A stretch of 64,000 nt of DNA from Chlorobium sp. (lineage in GTDB: Bacteria; Bacteroidota; Chlorobiia; Chlorobiales; Chlorobiaceae), in assembly GCA_005862225.1 (NCBI GenBank), contig SZXV01000002.1:124001-188000 (forward strand), written 5' to 3'. Numbering within the stretch: position 1 is the stretch's first letter; every line of letters begins with the position of its first letter. The notes beneath the pieces are model-generated. The model saw only the letters and a list, made by a program, of their open reading frames with translations, was not told where the DNA came from and ran no database searches. Made by a program: the position numbers and the translations under genes. This document shows positions 19,560 through 28,341 of the stretch, piece after piece.

Positions 19560-19811
19560 ATGATGGCTAAACCTGATGAGAAGAGCTTTCCTGATCATTT
19601 CGGGCGCTCTGTCCGGGCACTTTCAGATTACATGGGTATTGGGTTGCAGATAGCGGTGAGCTTTGCTTTTTTTGTGTTGGCGGGATATTGGGCTGATGGC
19701 AGGTTTGGCACGTCACCATTGTTGCTGCTTGCAGGAGTTGTGCTTGGAATGGTTGGTATGTCGCTGGTACTCATGAAGGTTGTTCGCAAGGCAAACAAAA
19801 AAAACAGGTAG
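19560..19811 (+). CDS. atpZ: AtpZ-like small membrane protein of the ATP synthase operon
   Basis: A small protein (83 residues) with two transmembrane helices (about 28-47 and 54-74) opens the ATP synthase operon. The G-Y-W-A-D-G-R-F-G-T-S-P motif between the helices is typical of the AtpZ family (F0F1-ATPase putative subunit; proposed role in Mg/Ca transport or assembly). The frame extends upstream to 19500, but AAGGA at 19549-19553 fixes the start at the double ATG at 19560/19563. It precedes atpI, the usual order. Confidence 0.82.
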   Translation: MMAKPDEKSFPDHFGRSVRALSDYMGIGLQIAVSFAFFVLAGYWADGRFGTSPLLLLAGVVLGMVGMSLVLMKVVRKANKKNR

Positions 19812-19858
19812 TATCTGCGGAGTATTATTATTCGTTCATCAAGAAAGAGACAGTTCTC

Positions 19859-20245
19859 ATGAAGCCTTTGTTTGAATTTTTTATTAAGTTGTGTATCTTG
19901 TCAGTCATTTTATGGGGAATAATTTTTACAGTTCTTGGCCCCGGTAGTGCGGACCTTTATTCGGTGTTTCTTGCCTGGATAATGGTTGTAAGTAATACTG
20001 CTGTAGGGTACCTGCTCTTTGAATATGCTCTTGACAAGGAGTCGGCTCTCTTCACAAAGGTTGTGTTTGGTGGTCTGATAGTCCGGATGCTTTTGATGAT
20101 GGTGATTATAGCAGTTGTAATCTTCCGGCATCTGGCAGTTATCAATGATTTTGTGTTTTCGTTTTTTGCTTTTTACTGTATCTATGTTATTGTTGAAATT
20201 CTCGGGTATCAAAAGAAAAACAAACAGAAAAAGAATATTGCATGA
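19859..20245 (+). CDS. atpI: AtpI-like ATP synthase assembly protein
   Basis: This is a 128-residue protein with four predicted transmembrane helices and a lysine-rich C-terminus. It is located between atpZ and atpB and overlaps the atpB start by four bases. AtpI helps assemble the c ring in other bacteria. Sequence similarity in this family is weak, so the call is from position, length and the four-helix pattern. The third helix region [12 protein letters not shown] resembles the family. Nothing suggests an alternative function. Confidence 0.75.
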   Translation: MKPLFEFFIKLCILSVILWGIIFTVLGPGSADLYSVFLAWIMVVSNTAVGYLLFEYALDKESALFTKVVFGGLIVRMLLMMVIIAVVIFRHLAVINDFVFSFFAFYCIYVIVEILGYQKKNKQKKNIA

Positions 20246-21255
20246 AACGGTTAAGCGTTCTACGGCCGAAGACTCTTCTAAAGGTTTTGGCGATTCTTGT
20301 TCCCCTTCTCCTCGGTGGTTATGGTTTTGCGGCAGCCTCTGCAGAACAATCGGCTGCTGTTTCCGGTAATGTGGCCGCAGCCCCTGCTGTTGAAGCTGTC
20401 CATGGAACCGAGGCGGCTCCTGAAGAGGAAAAAGCGGGTGATGTCATCATGCACCATATACTTAATAACAGGGTGTTTGCGTTTCCCCCTTTTGGCAGCG
20501 TGGAACTTCCTGAAATAAAGGTTGGCGGATTTGATATTTCAATCACCAAGCACGTGGTGATGCTGTGGGTTGTATCAGGAATTCTTCTTGTCGTTTTTTC
20601 TATAGTCGGCGGCAAGTACAAGAAGATGACCGCCCGTCAGGCACCAACCGGGATAGTTAATGCAATGGAGTCGCTGGTTGAATTTATCCGCACCGATGTG
20701 GCAAAAGCCAATATCGGAGCCGGATATGAAAAGTATCTCACCTATCTTCTGACGGTTTTCTTCTTTATTCTGCTCTGTAATTTGATGGGACTTGTTCCTT
20801 ACGGCGCAACAGCCACAGGCAACATCAATGTAACGCTGACACTGGCCACCTTTACCTTTTTCCTGACACAGATTGCCGCATTGAAAGCCCATGGCATCAA
20901 GGGCTACCTTGCCCACCTTACAGGAGGCACCCATCCGGCTCTCTGGATCATTATGATTCCGATTGAATTTATTGGCTTGTTTACCAAGCCGGTAGCTCTG
21001 ACCATCCGGTTGTTTGCCAATATGACAGCAGGTCACATTGTGATCCTCAGTCTTATCTTTATCAGCTTTATTCTGAAGAGCTATATTGTTGCCGTCGTCA
21101 TGTCGGTGCCATTCTCTATATTTATTTATCTGCTTGAACTTTTTGTCGCTTTTCTTCAGGCATTTATTTTTACGATGCTTTCCGCGCTCTTTATCGGACT
21201 TGCTTCTGCTCATGAAGGACATGATGAGCATGAGGCTGGCGTTGCATCACATTAA
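20242..21255 (+). CDS. atpB: ATP synthase F0 subunit a
   Basis: Subunit a forms the proton half-channels next to the c ring. The essential arginine is in [12 protein letters not shown], followed by the usual helices. At 337 residues it is longer than E. coli AtpB. The extra length is an N-terminal extension with a signal-like hydrophobic stretch (about 10-35), an Ala/Glu-rich spacer, and then the conserved M-H-H-I-L-N region. Long N-termini of this kind are also known in Bacteroidetes/Chlorobi a subunits. The C-terminus is His/Glu-rich (H-E-G-H-D-E-H-E). Confidence 0.95.
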   Translation: MKRLSVLRPKTLLKVLAILVPLLLGGYGFAAASAEQSAAVSGNVAAAPAVEAVHGTEAAPEEEKAGDVIMHHILNNRVFAFPPFGSVELPEIKVGGFDISITKHVVMLWVVSGILLVVFSIVGGKYKKMTARQAPTGIVNAMESLVEFIRTDVAKANIGAGYEKYLTYLLTVFFFILLCNLMGLVPYGATATGNINVTLTLATFTFFLTQIAALKAHGIKGYLAHLTGGTHPALWIIMIPIEFIGLFTKPVALTIRLFANMTAGHIVILSLIFISFILKSYIVAVVMSVPFSIFIYLLELFVAFLQAFIFTMLSALFIGLASAHEGHDEHEAGVASH

Positions 21256-21371
21256 AATGTTATAAGGATTATTAAGGAATAACTCTTATTTTCATGCGTT
21301 TTCTTGACTGGGTTTAAAACCGCTTTTTTAGCTGACAACTTACAAAAAAAATAAACGGGGGTAATTACAAG

Positions 21372-21599
21372 ATGGAAGGTTTAGGTTTAGGTTATTTAGG
21401 TGCCGGTATTGGTGCTGGTCTTGCTGTTATCGGTGCTGGTCTTGGTATTGGTAACGTAGCGGCTTCTGCTGCCGAGGGCGTTGCTCGTCAGCCTGAAGCG
21501 ACTGCGGATATCCGTACTACCATGATTATTGCAGCAGCTCTTATCGAAGGTGTTGCCCTGTTCGGCGAAGTTATCTGTGTGCTTCTTGCTCTTAAGTAA
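21372..21599 (+). CDS. atpE: ATP synthase F0 subunit c
   Basis: The protein has 75 residues and two transmembrane helices, with the R-Q-P-E loop (39-42) between them. The ion-binding carboxylate is E59 in A-L-I-E-G-V-A-L-F-G-E-V. The glycine-rich first helix (G-A-G-I-G-A-G-L-A-V-I-G-A-G-L-G-I-G) packs the ring. The residues around E59 lack the E-S/T-T pattern of sodium-specific c rings, so a proton ring is expected. The upstream spacer from atpB is long (116 bases) and the ribosome-binding site ACGGGGG is strong. A hairpin follows the gene. Both fit the high c-subunit output needed. Confidence 0.96.
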   Translation: MEGLGLGYLGAGIGAGLAVIGAGLGIGNVAASAAEGVARQPEATADIRTTMIIAAALIEGVALFGEVICVLLALK

Positions 21600-21636
21600 G
21601 ATTGGGAGCGATCGGCAGATTCGATACAGAAGATAT

Positions 21637-21676
21637 CCCGATTGCGGCTTATTTCGGCAGGTCGCTATCGGGTTTT
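21637..21676 (+). terminator. Hairpin between atpE and atpF, candidate attenuator or mRNA-stabilising element
   Basis: CCCGATTGCG at 21637-21646 pairs with CGCTATCGGG at 21663-21672 (one T-T mismatch), and TTTT follows. It lies 37 bases after the atpE stop inside the operon. It could terminate part of the transcription, or protect an atpE-rich processed transcript. Confidence 0.5.
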
Positions 21677-21702
21677 ATTAATCGTTAACGGAAACATTGT
21701 TC

Positions 21703-22230
21703 ATGCTTACGTCTGGAGTTATACTTCTTGCCGGTAGTCTATTGAGCCCGGAACCCGGTCTTATTTTCTGGACAGCAATAACATTTGTTATTGTTATGCT
21801 TATTCTGAAGAAGCTTGCCTGGGGACCTATCATTACAGCTCTTCAGGAGAGAGAAAAGGGTATTCAGTCATCTATTGACCGTGCGCATCAGGCCAAGGAT
21901 GAGTCTGAAGCCATTCTGCGTAAAAACAGGGAACTGCTTTCAAAAGCTGATGCTGAATCCGACAGGATTATTCGTGAAGGAAAGGAATATGCAGAAAAGC
22001 TTCGTGCTGATATCACTGACAAGGCTCATTCTGAGGCGCAAAAAATGATTGCTACGGCTAAGGATGAAATTGAGCAGGAAAAACGTCGTGCGCTTGATGT
22101 GCTGAGAAATGAGGTTGCTGATCTTGCGGTCAGGGGTGCTGAAAAAATTATCAAGACCGCCCTTGATGCTGATATGCAGAAAAAGATCGTTAACAGCATG
22201 ATTGAGGATTTTTCAACAAAACGTAACTGA
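21703..22230 (+). CDS. atpF: ATP synthase F0 subunit b
   Basis: Subunit b is the peripheral stalk: one N-terminal transmembrane helix (about 14-34, with E-P-G-L-I-F-W at its start) and a long charged coiled coil (about 45-150, rich in E, K, A and R). It has 175 residues from the ATG at 21703. A TTG six bases earlier is in frame, but GGAAAC at 21690-21695 fits the ATG. The motif A-W-G-P-I after the helix matches the family. It precedes atpH with a 13-base gap. One b gene only is present, so the stalk is probably a b2 homodimer. Confidence 0.93.
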   Translation: MLTSGVILLAGSLLSPEPGLIFWTAITFVIVMLILKKLAWGPIITALQEREKGIQSSIDRAHQAKDESEAILRKNRELLSKADAESDRIIREGKEYAEKLRADITDKAHSEAQKMIATAKDEIEQEKRRALDVLRNEVADLAVRGAEKIIKTALDADMQKKIVNSMIEDFSTKRN

Positions 22231-22243
22231 AACAGCTCAAGAC

Positions 22244-22789
22244 ATGTCAACATTAATTGCAAGCCGTCGATATGCCTCTGCTCTCTTTTCAGCAGCCGTA
22301 GAGGGTGGTTTTCTTGATCAAATTGTAGAAGAGCTGGATGTGATCAAGGGCGTTCTTCACAATTCACGTGATCTTGTTCATGCTTTGCGCAGCCCTCTGG
22401 TTAAAGGGGATAAAAAGATTCACATACTCGAAGAGATCTTCAGGGATTCTGTTGGGGAAAAAATGTTTCTCTTTTTGAAACTGATTGCCAGAAAAAAACG
22501 TGCGGGCCTTCTTCCTGAAATTATTGATGAGTTTCATATCCTTCTTGATGAAAAAAGAGGGGTAATCAATGTTGATGTGACCAGTGCGGTTACGCTTTCT
22601 GATGAACAGGTCAATGATCTGGTTGCTCGCCTTGCCGCTTTTACAGGAAAGCAAATCAGGGCAAAAATGTCTCTGAATGAGAAGTTTATTGGTGGGGTTT
22701 CCGTAAAAATCGGCGATACCATCTATGACGGGACGATCAGCCATCAGCTCAATAAATTCAGACAGGCTCTTGTTTCAGACAATGGATAA
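22244..22789 (+). CDS. atpH: ATP synthase F1 subunit delta
   Basis: Delta (OSCP) joins the peripheral stalk to the top of the alpha3beta3 head. It has 181 residues from the ATG at 22244: an N-terminal helical domain (S-R-R-Y-A-S-A-L-F) and the C-terminal conserved G-G-V-S-V-K-I-G-D-T-I-Y-D-G-T-I motif. It is the last gene of this operon and is followed by a strong terminator. The alpha and gamma genes lie at 50837-53341; beta and epsilon are not in the window. Confidence 0.94.
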   Translation: MSTLIASRRYASALFSAAVEGGFLDQIVEELDVIKGVLHNSRDLVHALRSPLVKGDKKIHILEEIFRDSVGEKMFLFLKLIARKKRAGLLPEIIDEFHILLDEKRGVINVDVTSAVTLSDEQVNDLVARLAAFTGKQIRAKMSLNEKFIGGVSVKIGDTIYDGTISHQLNKFRQALVSDNG

Positions 22790-22816
22790 GAGAGCTGTTA
22801 GTCTGATGTAACAGTC

Positions 22817-22845
22817 AATAGCCTGCCTGTGCAGGCTATTTTTTT
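22817..22845 (+). terminator. Rho-independent terminator of the atpZIBEFH operon
   Basis: A perfect 10-bp stem AATAGCCTGC / GCAGGCTATT with a 4-nt loop (CTGT) is followed by a run of T, 27 bases after the atpH stop. This is a classical intrinsic terminator. Confidence 0.9.
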
Positions 22846-22905
22846 AGCCATTTGATGCTGGTCTGTTTGCCGAAGGTCTGAAAAATTTGTAGCATTCAAC
22901 AATTT

Positions 22906-22978
22906 GGGGCTTTAGCTCAGTTGGTAGAGCGTCTCGTTCGCAATGAGAAGGTCAGGGGTTCGACTCCCCTAAGCTCCA
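22906..22978 (+). tRNA. tRNA-Ala, anticodon CGC
   Basis: A full cloverleaf is readable: acceptor GGGGCTT / AAGCTCC, D arm GCTC...GAGC, anticodon stem TCTCG / TGAGA with loop TTCGCAA (anticodon CGC at 22939-22941), variable loop AGGTC, T arm AGGGG-TTCGACT-CCCCT and discriminator A at 22978. The third acceptor pair is G-U, the G3-U70 identity element of alanine tRNAs, which agrees with the anticodon. CCA is not encoded. Confidence 0.95.
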
Positions 22979-23076
22979 CAAGAATGTTTTGTGGAGGCAC
23001 TTTTCTTTTGCTTTTGCAGTATTGTTGTGCTTGTGCGTTTTCTCTTTTTATTAAAAAGAATAATGGAGTAATTTCT

Positions 23077-23967
23077 ATGCCGGGTAGCAGATTTTTTTTA
23101 CGTGCTGTACTGATGCTTTTATCGACCGGTTTACTGATAAGCACCGGCTGTTCTTCTTCAAAGCCAGCGGCAACGGCGACTTCACCTGTGGCGGAAGGTT
23201 ATGCCAGAGCATTGAAATTATATGATAAACGAGATTATCAAAGCGCTGTATTCGGTCTGGAATCTCTTCTTTTTACTTCTCGTGCGACCGCTCTTGAGGA
23301 TGATATTATTTACCTTCTTGGGATGTCATATTACCAGTCCGGCGACTATTTGCTGGCGGCCGATATGTTTGCTCGCCTGCAACAGATGACTCTTTCCCCC
23401 TTCGCGAGAACAGCTCAGTTCATGTCTGCCAAGTCTTACGAACATCTCTCTCCTCACTTTGAACTTGATCAGCAGTATACTCGAAAAGCAATTGACGAGT
23501 TTGCTCTTTATCTTGAGCTGTATCCTGTTCCTGATGCAGCAAAGAGCACCAGCGATGCTGATACCTGGAAAGAGCTGCTGAAAATAAATCCGGACAATAT
23601 TTCCTATAAGCAGAATTATGCCAAGGCCATAGCTCAGTTTTCACGAATTGACAGCCTGAAATATTCAGAAAAGGCAATCGGCACATTGAAAGAGAAGCTG
23701 GCCAAAAATACATACTTCATTGCCAGGCAATATGTGCAGCTTGGGAAATACAAGGCTGCCGGTATTTTCTTTGATGAAGTGATCTCCCGTTATCCTGATA
23801 CCATTTATAATAAGCCAGCTCTTGAAGGAAAGATCGACATGCAGATAAAGAGAAAAAAATGGTTTGATGCAGGTATAACACTTGACCAATACTTGCAGCT
23901 TTATCCTGATAAACAGAAAGAGATGAAGGGTATAAAGGATAAAATCGTACAGAACAGCAAAAGCTGA
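23077..23967 (+). CDS. bamD: BamD-like outer-membrane assembly lipoprotein (TPR)
   Basis: This 296-residue protein has an N-terminal signal peptide ending in L-L-I-S-T-G-C-S-S-S (Cys 25, lipobox-like), followed by tetratricopeptide-type helical repeats. One pair is A-L-K-L-Y-D-K-R-D-Y-Q-S-A and another is A-R-Q-Y-V-Q-L-G-K-Y-K-A-A-G-I-F-F. The arrangement and length fit the BamD/YfiO family, which delivers outer-membrane proteins to BamA. A general TPR lipoprotein cannot be excluded. The frame is open back into the tRNA. The ATG at 23077 behind GGAG is the only sensible start and gives the signal peptide. Confidence 0.75.
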   Translation: MPGSRFFLRAVLMLLSTGLLISTGCSSSKPAATATSPVAEGYARALKLYDKRDYQSAVFGLESLLFTSRATALEDDIIYLLGMSYYQSGDYLLAADMFARLQQMTLSPFARTAQFMSAKSYEHLSPHFELDQQYTRKAIDEFALYLELYPVPDAAKSTSDADTWKELLKINPDNISYKQNYAKAIAQFSRIDSLKYSEKAIGTLKEKLAKNTYFIARQYVQLGKYKAAGIFFDEVISRYPDTIYNKPALEGKIDMQIKRKKWFDAGITLDQYLQLYPDKQKEMKGIKDKIVQNSKS

Positions 23968-23979
23968 AGAGCCTCTATC

Positions 23980-24579
23980 GTGCATCTGGCAGTTTTTGGC
24001 GGCACCTTCGATCCGCCGCATAACGGTCATCTTGCTCTCTGCCTGTTTGCCAGAGAATTGCTCGGCATTGACCGTATCATTATTTCTGTTTCAAATAATC
24101 CCTTTAAACAAAAAAGGGATGCTTCGGATGAACATAGAACGCAGATGGCCGAGTTGCTTGCTGCGGAAATTAATCGTAATGGCGCTTGCTGTGAGGTGAT
24201 CGACTGGGAGCTTGGAACAGATGAGCTCTCCTACACCGTTGATCTTATGCACTCTATCCGTGAACGTTATTCACCCGAGAAACTGACGCTCCTTGTTGGT
24301 GAAGACAGCTTTAAAGAGTTCCCGGCATGGAAGGAGATTGCCACTCTTTTTACTCTCTGTACTATTGTTGTTTTTCGAAGATCCTCAGCGGAAGTCAGCT
24401 CCCTTGCCTCCTGGATGCACAGGGAGGTATTGTTCATTGATTTTGCCTGTCAAATAAGTTCCACTCATATAAGGCGGCTATTGTATGCCTCCCAATCAGT
24501 ATCCGGTCTTGTTCCTGTGCCCATTCTTCAGTATATCAAACATCACTCTCTTTACCTTCGGCAGCCGCATCTACATTGA
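23980..24579 (+). CDS. nadD: NadD, nicotinate-mononucleotide adenylyltransferase
   Basis: NadD converts nicotinate mononucleotide and ATP to deamido-NAD in NAD synthesis. The 199 residues carry the nucleotidyltransferase motif [11 protein letters not shown] (residues 7-17) and the C-terminal I-S-S-T-H-I-R-R motif that binds the ATP phosphates. The start is GTG at 23980, 12 bases after the lipoprotein gene, and an operon with it is likely. The 3' end overlaps the argS stop on the other strand by nine bases. Confidence 0.93.
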   Translation: MHLAVFGGTFDPPHNGHLALCLFARELLGIDRIIISVSNNPFKQKRDASDEHRTQMAELLAAEINRNGACCEVIDWELGTDELSYTVDLMHSIRERYSPEKLTLLVGEDSFKEFPAWKEIATLFTLCTIVVFRRSSAEVSSLASWMHREVLFIDFACQISSTHIRRLLYASQSVSGLVPVPILQYIKHHSLYLRQPHLH

Positions 24580-26229
24580 TTCAGGAGCAGAAACACCAAG
24601 AATCCTGAAGCCATTGCGCAGTACCTGGCGTGTCGCCACTGAAAGAAAAAGTCTCGCTTTGCAGATATCGGATTTAGCCTTCAGGATGGGGCACTCCTGG
24701 TAAAAACGGTGGAACAGTTCAGCAAGGGAGTGCAGATATTCGACCATTTTTTGTGGTTCGAGCAGCCGCAGACTTGTTTTAATCATGTCGGGATAATCAA
24801 GAAGGGCAAAGCCAAGTTGTACCTCAGCAGGGGAGTTGAGCAGAGTTAATAAACGAGTCTCTGTGCAGGAAGAGGGATCAAATCCAGTCTCCTCAAGCGC
24901 TATGCGCAACAGGCTGCATATTCTGGCGTGAGCATATTGCAAATAAAAAACGGGATTCTCCTTTGATTGTTTTTTTGCAAGTTCGACATCAAAATTTAAA
25001 TGAGAATCCTTGCCGCGCATGATGAAAAACAGGCGTGTGGCATCAGGGCCAACATCATCAATCAGGTCGTCAAGCAGATCTGCATTACCTTTTCTTGTGG
25101 ACATCTTCAGTGTCTGGCCATCAACAGTCGTTGTCACAAACTGATTGATGGCAATTTTGATACGCTCTGTATCGTACCCGAGGATTTTGAGTGCCTCAAT
25201 GACATCAGGGTATTCATCGATATGATCAGCTCCGAACACATTGACCATCAAGTCAAAGCCACGTTCAAACTTTGTGATATGATACGCAATATCTGGAAGT
25301 CGGTAACTTGGCTCACCTGAAGATTTGATCAGGACTTTGTCTTTTTCCTGTCCAAGCCTGGTTGTCAAAAACCAGACAGCTCCATCGTATGCCGCAATAA
25401 ACTCTTTGCTGCTGAGCGCGTCTATGACTCTCTGATTGGCGGATACGCCCTTGTTATCAGGAGTATAAAGAGTATGCTCATTGAAAAAAGAGTCATGACG
25501 AATGTCGAGGCGCTCAAGCGTCTGGCGTATTGAGCTGAAGATGATATTTTCGGCACTTTTTTTGAAACTATCAAGCTCAGAACTCTCTTCAAGAGTTGCG
25601 AGATGCTCGGCATACATTTGTTCCGCAATCTCTCTGATATACTCGCCCTGGTAATGCGTGGCAGGAAACTCAATATTCTGTCCACAGCACTCAAGATAAC
25701 GGAGCCTGACCGATTCGCCGAGAATCTGCATCTGGCGGCCGGCATCGTTAAAATAGTACTCACGGGTGACCTCATATCCTTGAGCTTCGAGCAGATTCGC
25801 AATGCAGTCGCCAAGAACTCCTCCACGCCCGCGTCCGATGGTCAGCGGACCAGTTGGGTTTGCGCTGACATATTCCACGACAGCTTTTTTTCCTTTGCCT
25901 GCGCCTCCCTTGCCATAATGGTCGCCATCAAGGAGAACCTGTTCGACAGAGCGCATGATAAAGAGCGGGCTAAGATAGAAGTTGATAAACCCGCCTCCTG
26001 CAACCTCAATTTTTGCAACAGTATCAGGAGGAAATACAAGATGAGGAATAATCTCCTGAGCCAGTTCTCGAGGGTTTCTCCGGCACTCCTTAGCCACAAG
26101 CATGGCGATATTGGTTGAAAAGTCTCCAAATTTCTTGTCTGACGGCTGTTCAATGCGAATGGGTTTTTCTGTGGTCACTCCGGCAGAGTGTAAAGCGTTC
26201 TGGATAACAGGAAGAAAAAAGTCGAGCAT
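24571..26229 (-). CDS. argS: ArgS, arginyl-tRNA synthetase
   Basis: This class I aminoacyl-tRNA synthetase has 552 residues. The HIGH motif is degenerate ([14 protein letters not shown]), as often in ArgS. A KMS-type loop, L-K-M-S-T-R-K-G-N, is present. The N-terminal Add-1 domain and the C-terminal DALR anticodon-binding domain (start near Y-L-Q-Y-A-H-A-R-I) are readable. It is the last gene of the minus-strand operon trpS-HAD-argS, 8 bases after the HAD gene. Confidence 0.95.
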   Translation of the reverse strand: MLDFFLPVIQNALHSAGVTTEKPIRIEQPSDKKFGDFSTNIAMLVAKECRRNPRELAQEIIPHLVFPPDTVAKIEVAGGGFINFYLSPLFIMRSVEQVLLDGDHYGKGGAGKGKKAVVEYVSANPTGPLTIGRGRGGVLGDCIANLLEAQGYEVTREYYFNDAGRQMQILGESVRLRYLECCGQNIEFPATHYQGEYIREIAEQMYAEHLATLEESSELDSFKKSAENIIFSSIRQTLERLDIRHDSFFNEHTLYTPDNKGVSANQRVIDALSSKEFIAAYDGAVWFLTTRLGQEKDKVLIKSSGEPSYRLPDIAYHITKFERGFDLMVNVFGADHIDEYPDVIEALKILGYDTERIKIAINQFVTTTVDGQTLKMSTRKGNADLLDDLIDDVGPDATRLFFIMRGKDSHLNFDVELAKKQSKENPVFYLQYAHARICSLLRIALEETGFDPSSCTETRLLTLLNSPAEVQLGFALLDYPDMIKTSLRLLEPQKMVEYLHSLAELFHRFYQECPILKAKSDICKARLFLSVATRQVLRNGFRILGVSAPESM

Positions 26230-26237
26230 AAGATTTG

Positions 26238-26939
26238 TTATATAAGTGTCGATGAAACTCGCCCAGAGAGCTTTTGAAGAAGGCCGGCAGGTGAAAGCCC
26301 AACAAAATTGTCAATTATTGCAATGATATTATCAAAACTGCGGAAGTCAGAAGCGCTGTTCGTGGTTGTTACAGCAACGCATTGCATTCCTGCCCTTTGT
26401 GCGGCTTCGACTCCTGGCAGGGCATCTTCAAACACAATACAGGCCGAAGGCTGGACGTCAAGAAGTGCAGCGACGTGTAAAAAGATATCGGGATGAGGTT
26501 TGCCAGAGCGTACCTGGGATGGATCAACAACAGCCTGGAATTTTTCAGCCATGTTGAGCATTCCAAGGGTATAGTTGATATTTTTCGATCCCGATCCAGT
26601 GCCGACCCCAAGTCGGACACACTGCGATTCGGCAAGATCAAGAAATTTTTCGAGGCCAGGCAATGGCTTCATAAGGTCGCGCGACCTGACCCGGTAAAGA
26701 AAGTCCTTGAGTTCCGTAAGACGCCCCGCTTCAGTCTCACTGATATTCGGGTCAAGAAAGTATCGGAGTACGTCAAGCCCTTTCATGCCGGCAGTTTCGA
26801 CCAGATACCGTTCAGCGTCAAGCCCCTGAAGTCCGAAATCCCTGAATAAATCAACCCAGGCGTCAGCATGAAAGCGCATATTATCAGTCAGCACGCCATC
26901 CATATCGAAGATAAAGGCATGTCGTTCAATATTCAGCAT
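26238..26939 (-). CDS. HAD-family phosphatase/phosphomutase (beta-PGM-like)
   Basis: This HAD hydrolase with a cap domain has 233 residues. Motif I is [12 protein letters not shown] (nucleophile D12, acid D14), motif II lies in [10 protein letters not shown], motif III is the lysine in [10 protein letters not shown] and motif IV is [12 protein letters not shown]. This set is typical of the beta-phosphoglucomutase/phosphoglycolate phosphatase-like branch. The substrate cannot be told. It overlaps the end of trpS by seven bases, so it is translated from the same message as two tRNA synthetases. Confidence 0.85.
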   Translation of the reverse strand: MLNIERHAFIFDMDGVLTDNMRFHADAWVDLFRDFGLQGLDAERYLVETAGMKGLDVLRYFLDPNISETEAGRLTELKDFLYRVRSRDLMKPLPGLEKFLDLAESQCVRLGVGTGSGSKNINYTLGMLNMAEKFQAVVDPSQVRSGKPHPDIFLHVAALLDVQPSACIVFEDALPGVEAAQRAGMQCVAVTTTNSASDFRSFDNIIAIIDNFVGLSPAGLLQKLSGRVSSTLI

Positions 26940-27994
26940 TTGACCGTTCCATACTGGTTCCCGCCTGATATTTCGCCAAGCCTCATGGCAGCCCTGACCT
27001 CTTCCATCGTTTGGCTGGCAATGATCCTTGCCTTTTTCTCGCCTTCAAAAAGAATATTTTTTACAAGGTCAATGTGGGCCTCAAAATACCGGCGCTTCTC
27101 AAGAAGCGGAGCAAGCTCAAGTGCAATATTTGCGGCACAAGCTTTTTTACAGTCAACACAGCCCAGAATTCCGGCTCGACAGTCAGCTTCAATACTGCAA
27201 ATCTGTTCCGGTGAAGAAAATTTTGAATGATAACTGAAGACCGTACAGACCTCAGGGTGGCCGGGATCGTTTTTTCTGATTTTCAGGGTATCAGTCACCG
27301 CCGTCCGCATTTTTTTCAGTACCTCGTCAGGCTCATCAGAAAGCAAAATCGTATTTCCGAGAGACTTGGACATTTTTGCTTTTCCGTCAAGGCCTACAAG
27401 ACGCGAGAATTTGGTGATTTTCGGGGCAGGCTCAGCAAAGACCTCCCCGTGTGACGGGTGAGGGTACTGATTGTTGAATTTGCGCGCAATTTCCCTGGTA
27501 ATCTCCACATGAGGAATTTGATCCTCACCAACAGGGACGACATTGGCTTTATAGAGCAGAATGTCGGCAGACTGCAAAACCGGGTACCCAAGATGACCGT
27601 AGGTCAGCGATTCCATGTTCAGATCCCTGACCTGCTCCTTCAGCGTCGGGTTTCTTTCAAGACGCGCCGAAGTGATCAGCATTGAAAAAATGAGGAAAAG
27701 CTCCGCATGCTCTTTCACTTGCGACTGTCGGAAAACAGGGCTTTTTTCAGGATCAACACCAGCGGCAAGCCAGTCGATCAACATGTCGAGAGTATGACTG
27801 TAAATTTCTCCCGTTTGGAGCGAGGTTGTCAGGTTGTGATAGTCGGCAATGAGAAAACATGTCTCATACGCACTTGAGCCTGTGGGGCCAAGCAGATTCT
27901 GCTGTTCAACCCAGCTTTCAAGAGCGCCGGAATAGTGCCCGAGATGAAGTTTGCCCGTAGGCCGCATCCCGCTTAAAATTCGTTGAGTTCCCAT
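26933..27994 (-). CDS. trpS: TrpS, tryptophanyl-tRNA synthetase
   Basis: This class I synthetase has 353 residues. It starts M-G-T-Q-R-I-L-S-G-M-R-P-T-G-K-L-H-L-G-H, which contains the HIGH motif. K-M-S-K-S-L-G-N is the second signature, and G-E-D-Q-I-P-H-V-E marks the tryptophan-binding region. It is the first gene of the minus-strand trpS-HAD-argS unit. Upstream, toward 28200, there is no further minus-strand gene, so the promoter must lie in 27995-28204. Confidence 0.96.
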   Translation of the reverse strand: MGTQRILSGMRPTGKLHLGHYSGALESWVEQQNLLGPTGSSAYETCFLIADYHNLTTSLQTGEIYSHTLDMLIDWLAAGVDPEKSPVFRQSQVKEHAELFLIFSMLITSARLERNPTLKEQVRDLNMESLTYGHLGYPVLQSADILLYKANVVPVGEDQIPHVEITREIARKFNNQYPHPSHGEVFAEPAPKITKFSRLVGLDGKAKMSKSLGNTILLSDEPDEVLKKMRTAVTDTLKIRKNDPGHPEVCTVFSYHSKFSSPEQICSIEADCRAGILGCVDCKKACAANIALELAPLLEKRRYFEAHIDLVKNILFEGEKKARIIASQTMEEVRAAMRLGEISGGNQYGTVKC

Positions 27995-28204
27995 AAAAGT
28001 AATTGTTGCCGCCTCAACCGGCAGGAAGTGCGACTGTTTCAGGCTGGGTCTGGGTTCATGAAAGCTCTCAATGCCTGTGAAGTTATAACAGTTGACAGAA
28101 AGATAAAAGGCATTTGTTTGTTTTTTGTTTTCATGATGCGAAGCACTATATTATCCCACTTGTTTTTCGATTGTAGAGAAAAAAAATCGAAAGCCACTCT
28201 CTTT

Positions 28205-28304
28205 GAGAGTAAGTCCTATACAACGCCCAGTTACCCAACCATGTCAGATCCGGAAGGAAGCAGCATCCGGTAATTTGAGCGTGTGATATAGTCAGCTTAC
28301 TCTC
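28205..28304 (+). ncRNA. ffs: Signal recognition particle RNA (small 4.5S type)
   Basis: The SRP signature GTCAGATCCGGAAGGAAGC, followed by AGC, is at 28243-28264 and forms the conserved GGAA-capped apical hairpin that binds Ffh. The ends pair perfectly (GAGAGTAAG at 28205-28213 with CTTACTCTC at 28296-28304). Inside them CTATA pairs with TATAG, and the central AACGC/GCGT region continues the long rod. A T-run at 28305-28309 follows, giving the terminator from the closing stem. The length of about 100 nt matches the bacterial small SRP RNA without an Alu domain. Confidence 0.92.
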
Positions 28305-28341
28305 TTTTTATTTTGTCACTTTAATCGCAACGGGAGCAGTT

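Noticed and set aside
20575-21231. A 218-codon minus-strand ORF inside atpB
   Set aside because: It is fully antisense to a clear ATP synthase subunit a; the product is rich in K, N and Q in a way typical of an antisense shadow of a membrane protein.
21372-21599. Sodium-dependent c ring
   Set aside because: The residues after E59 (G-V-A-L-F) do not match the E-S/T-T-x-x-Y sodium pattern.
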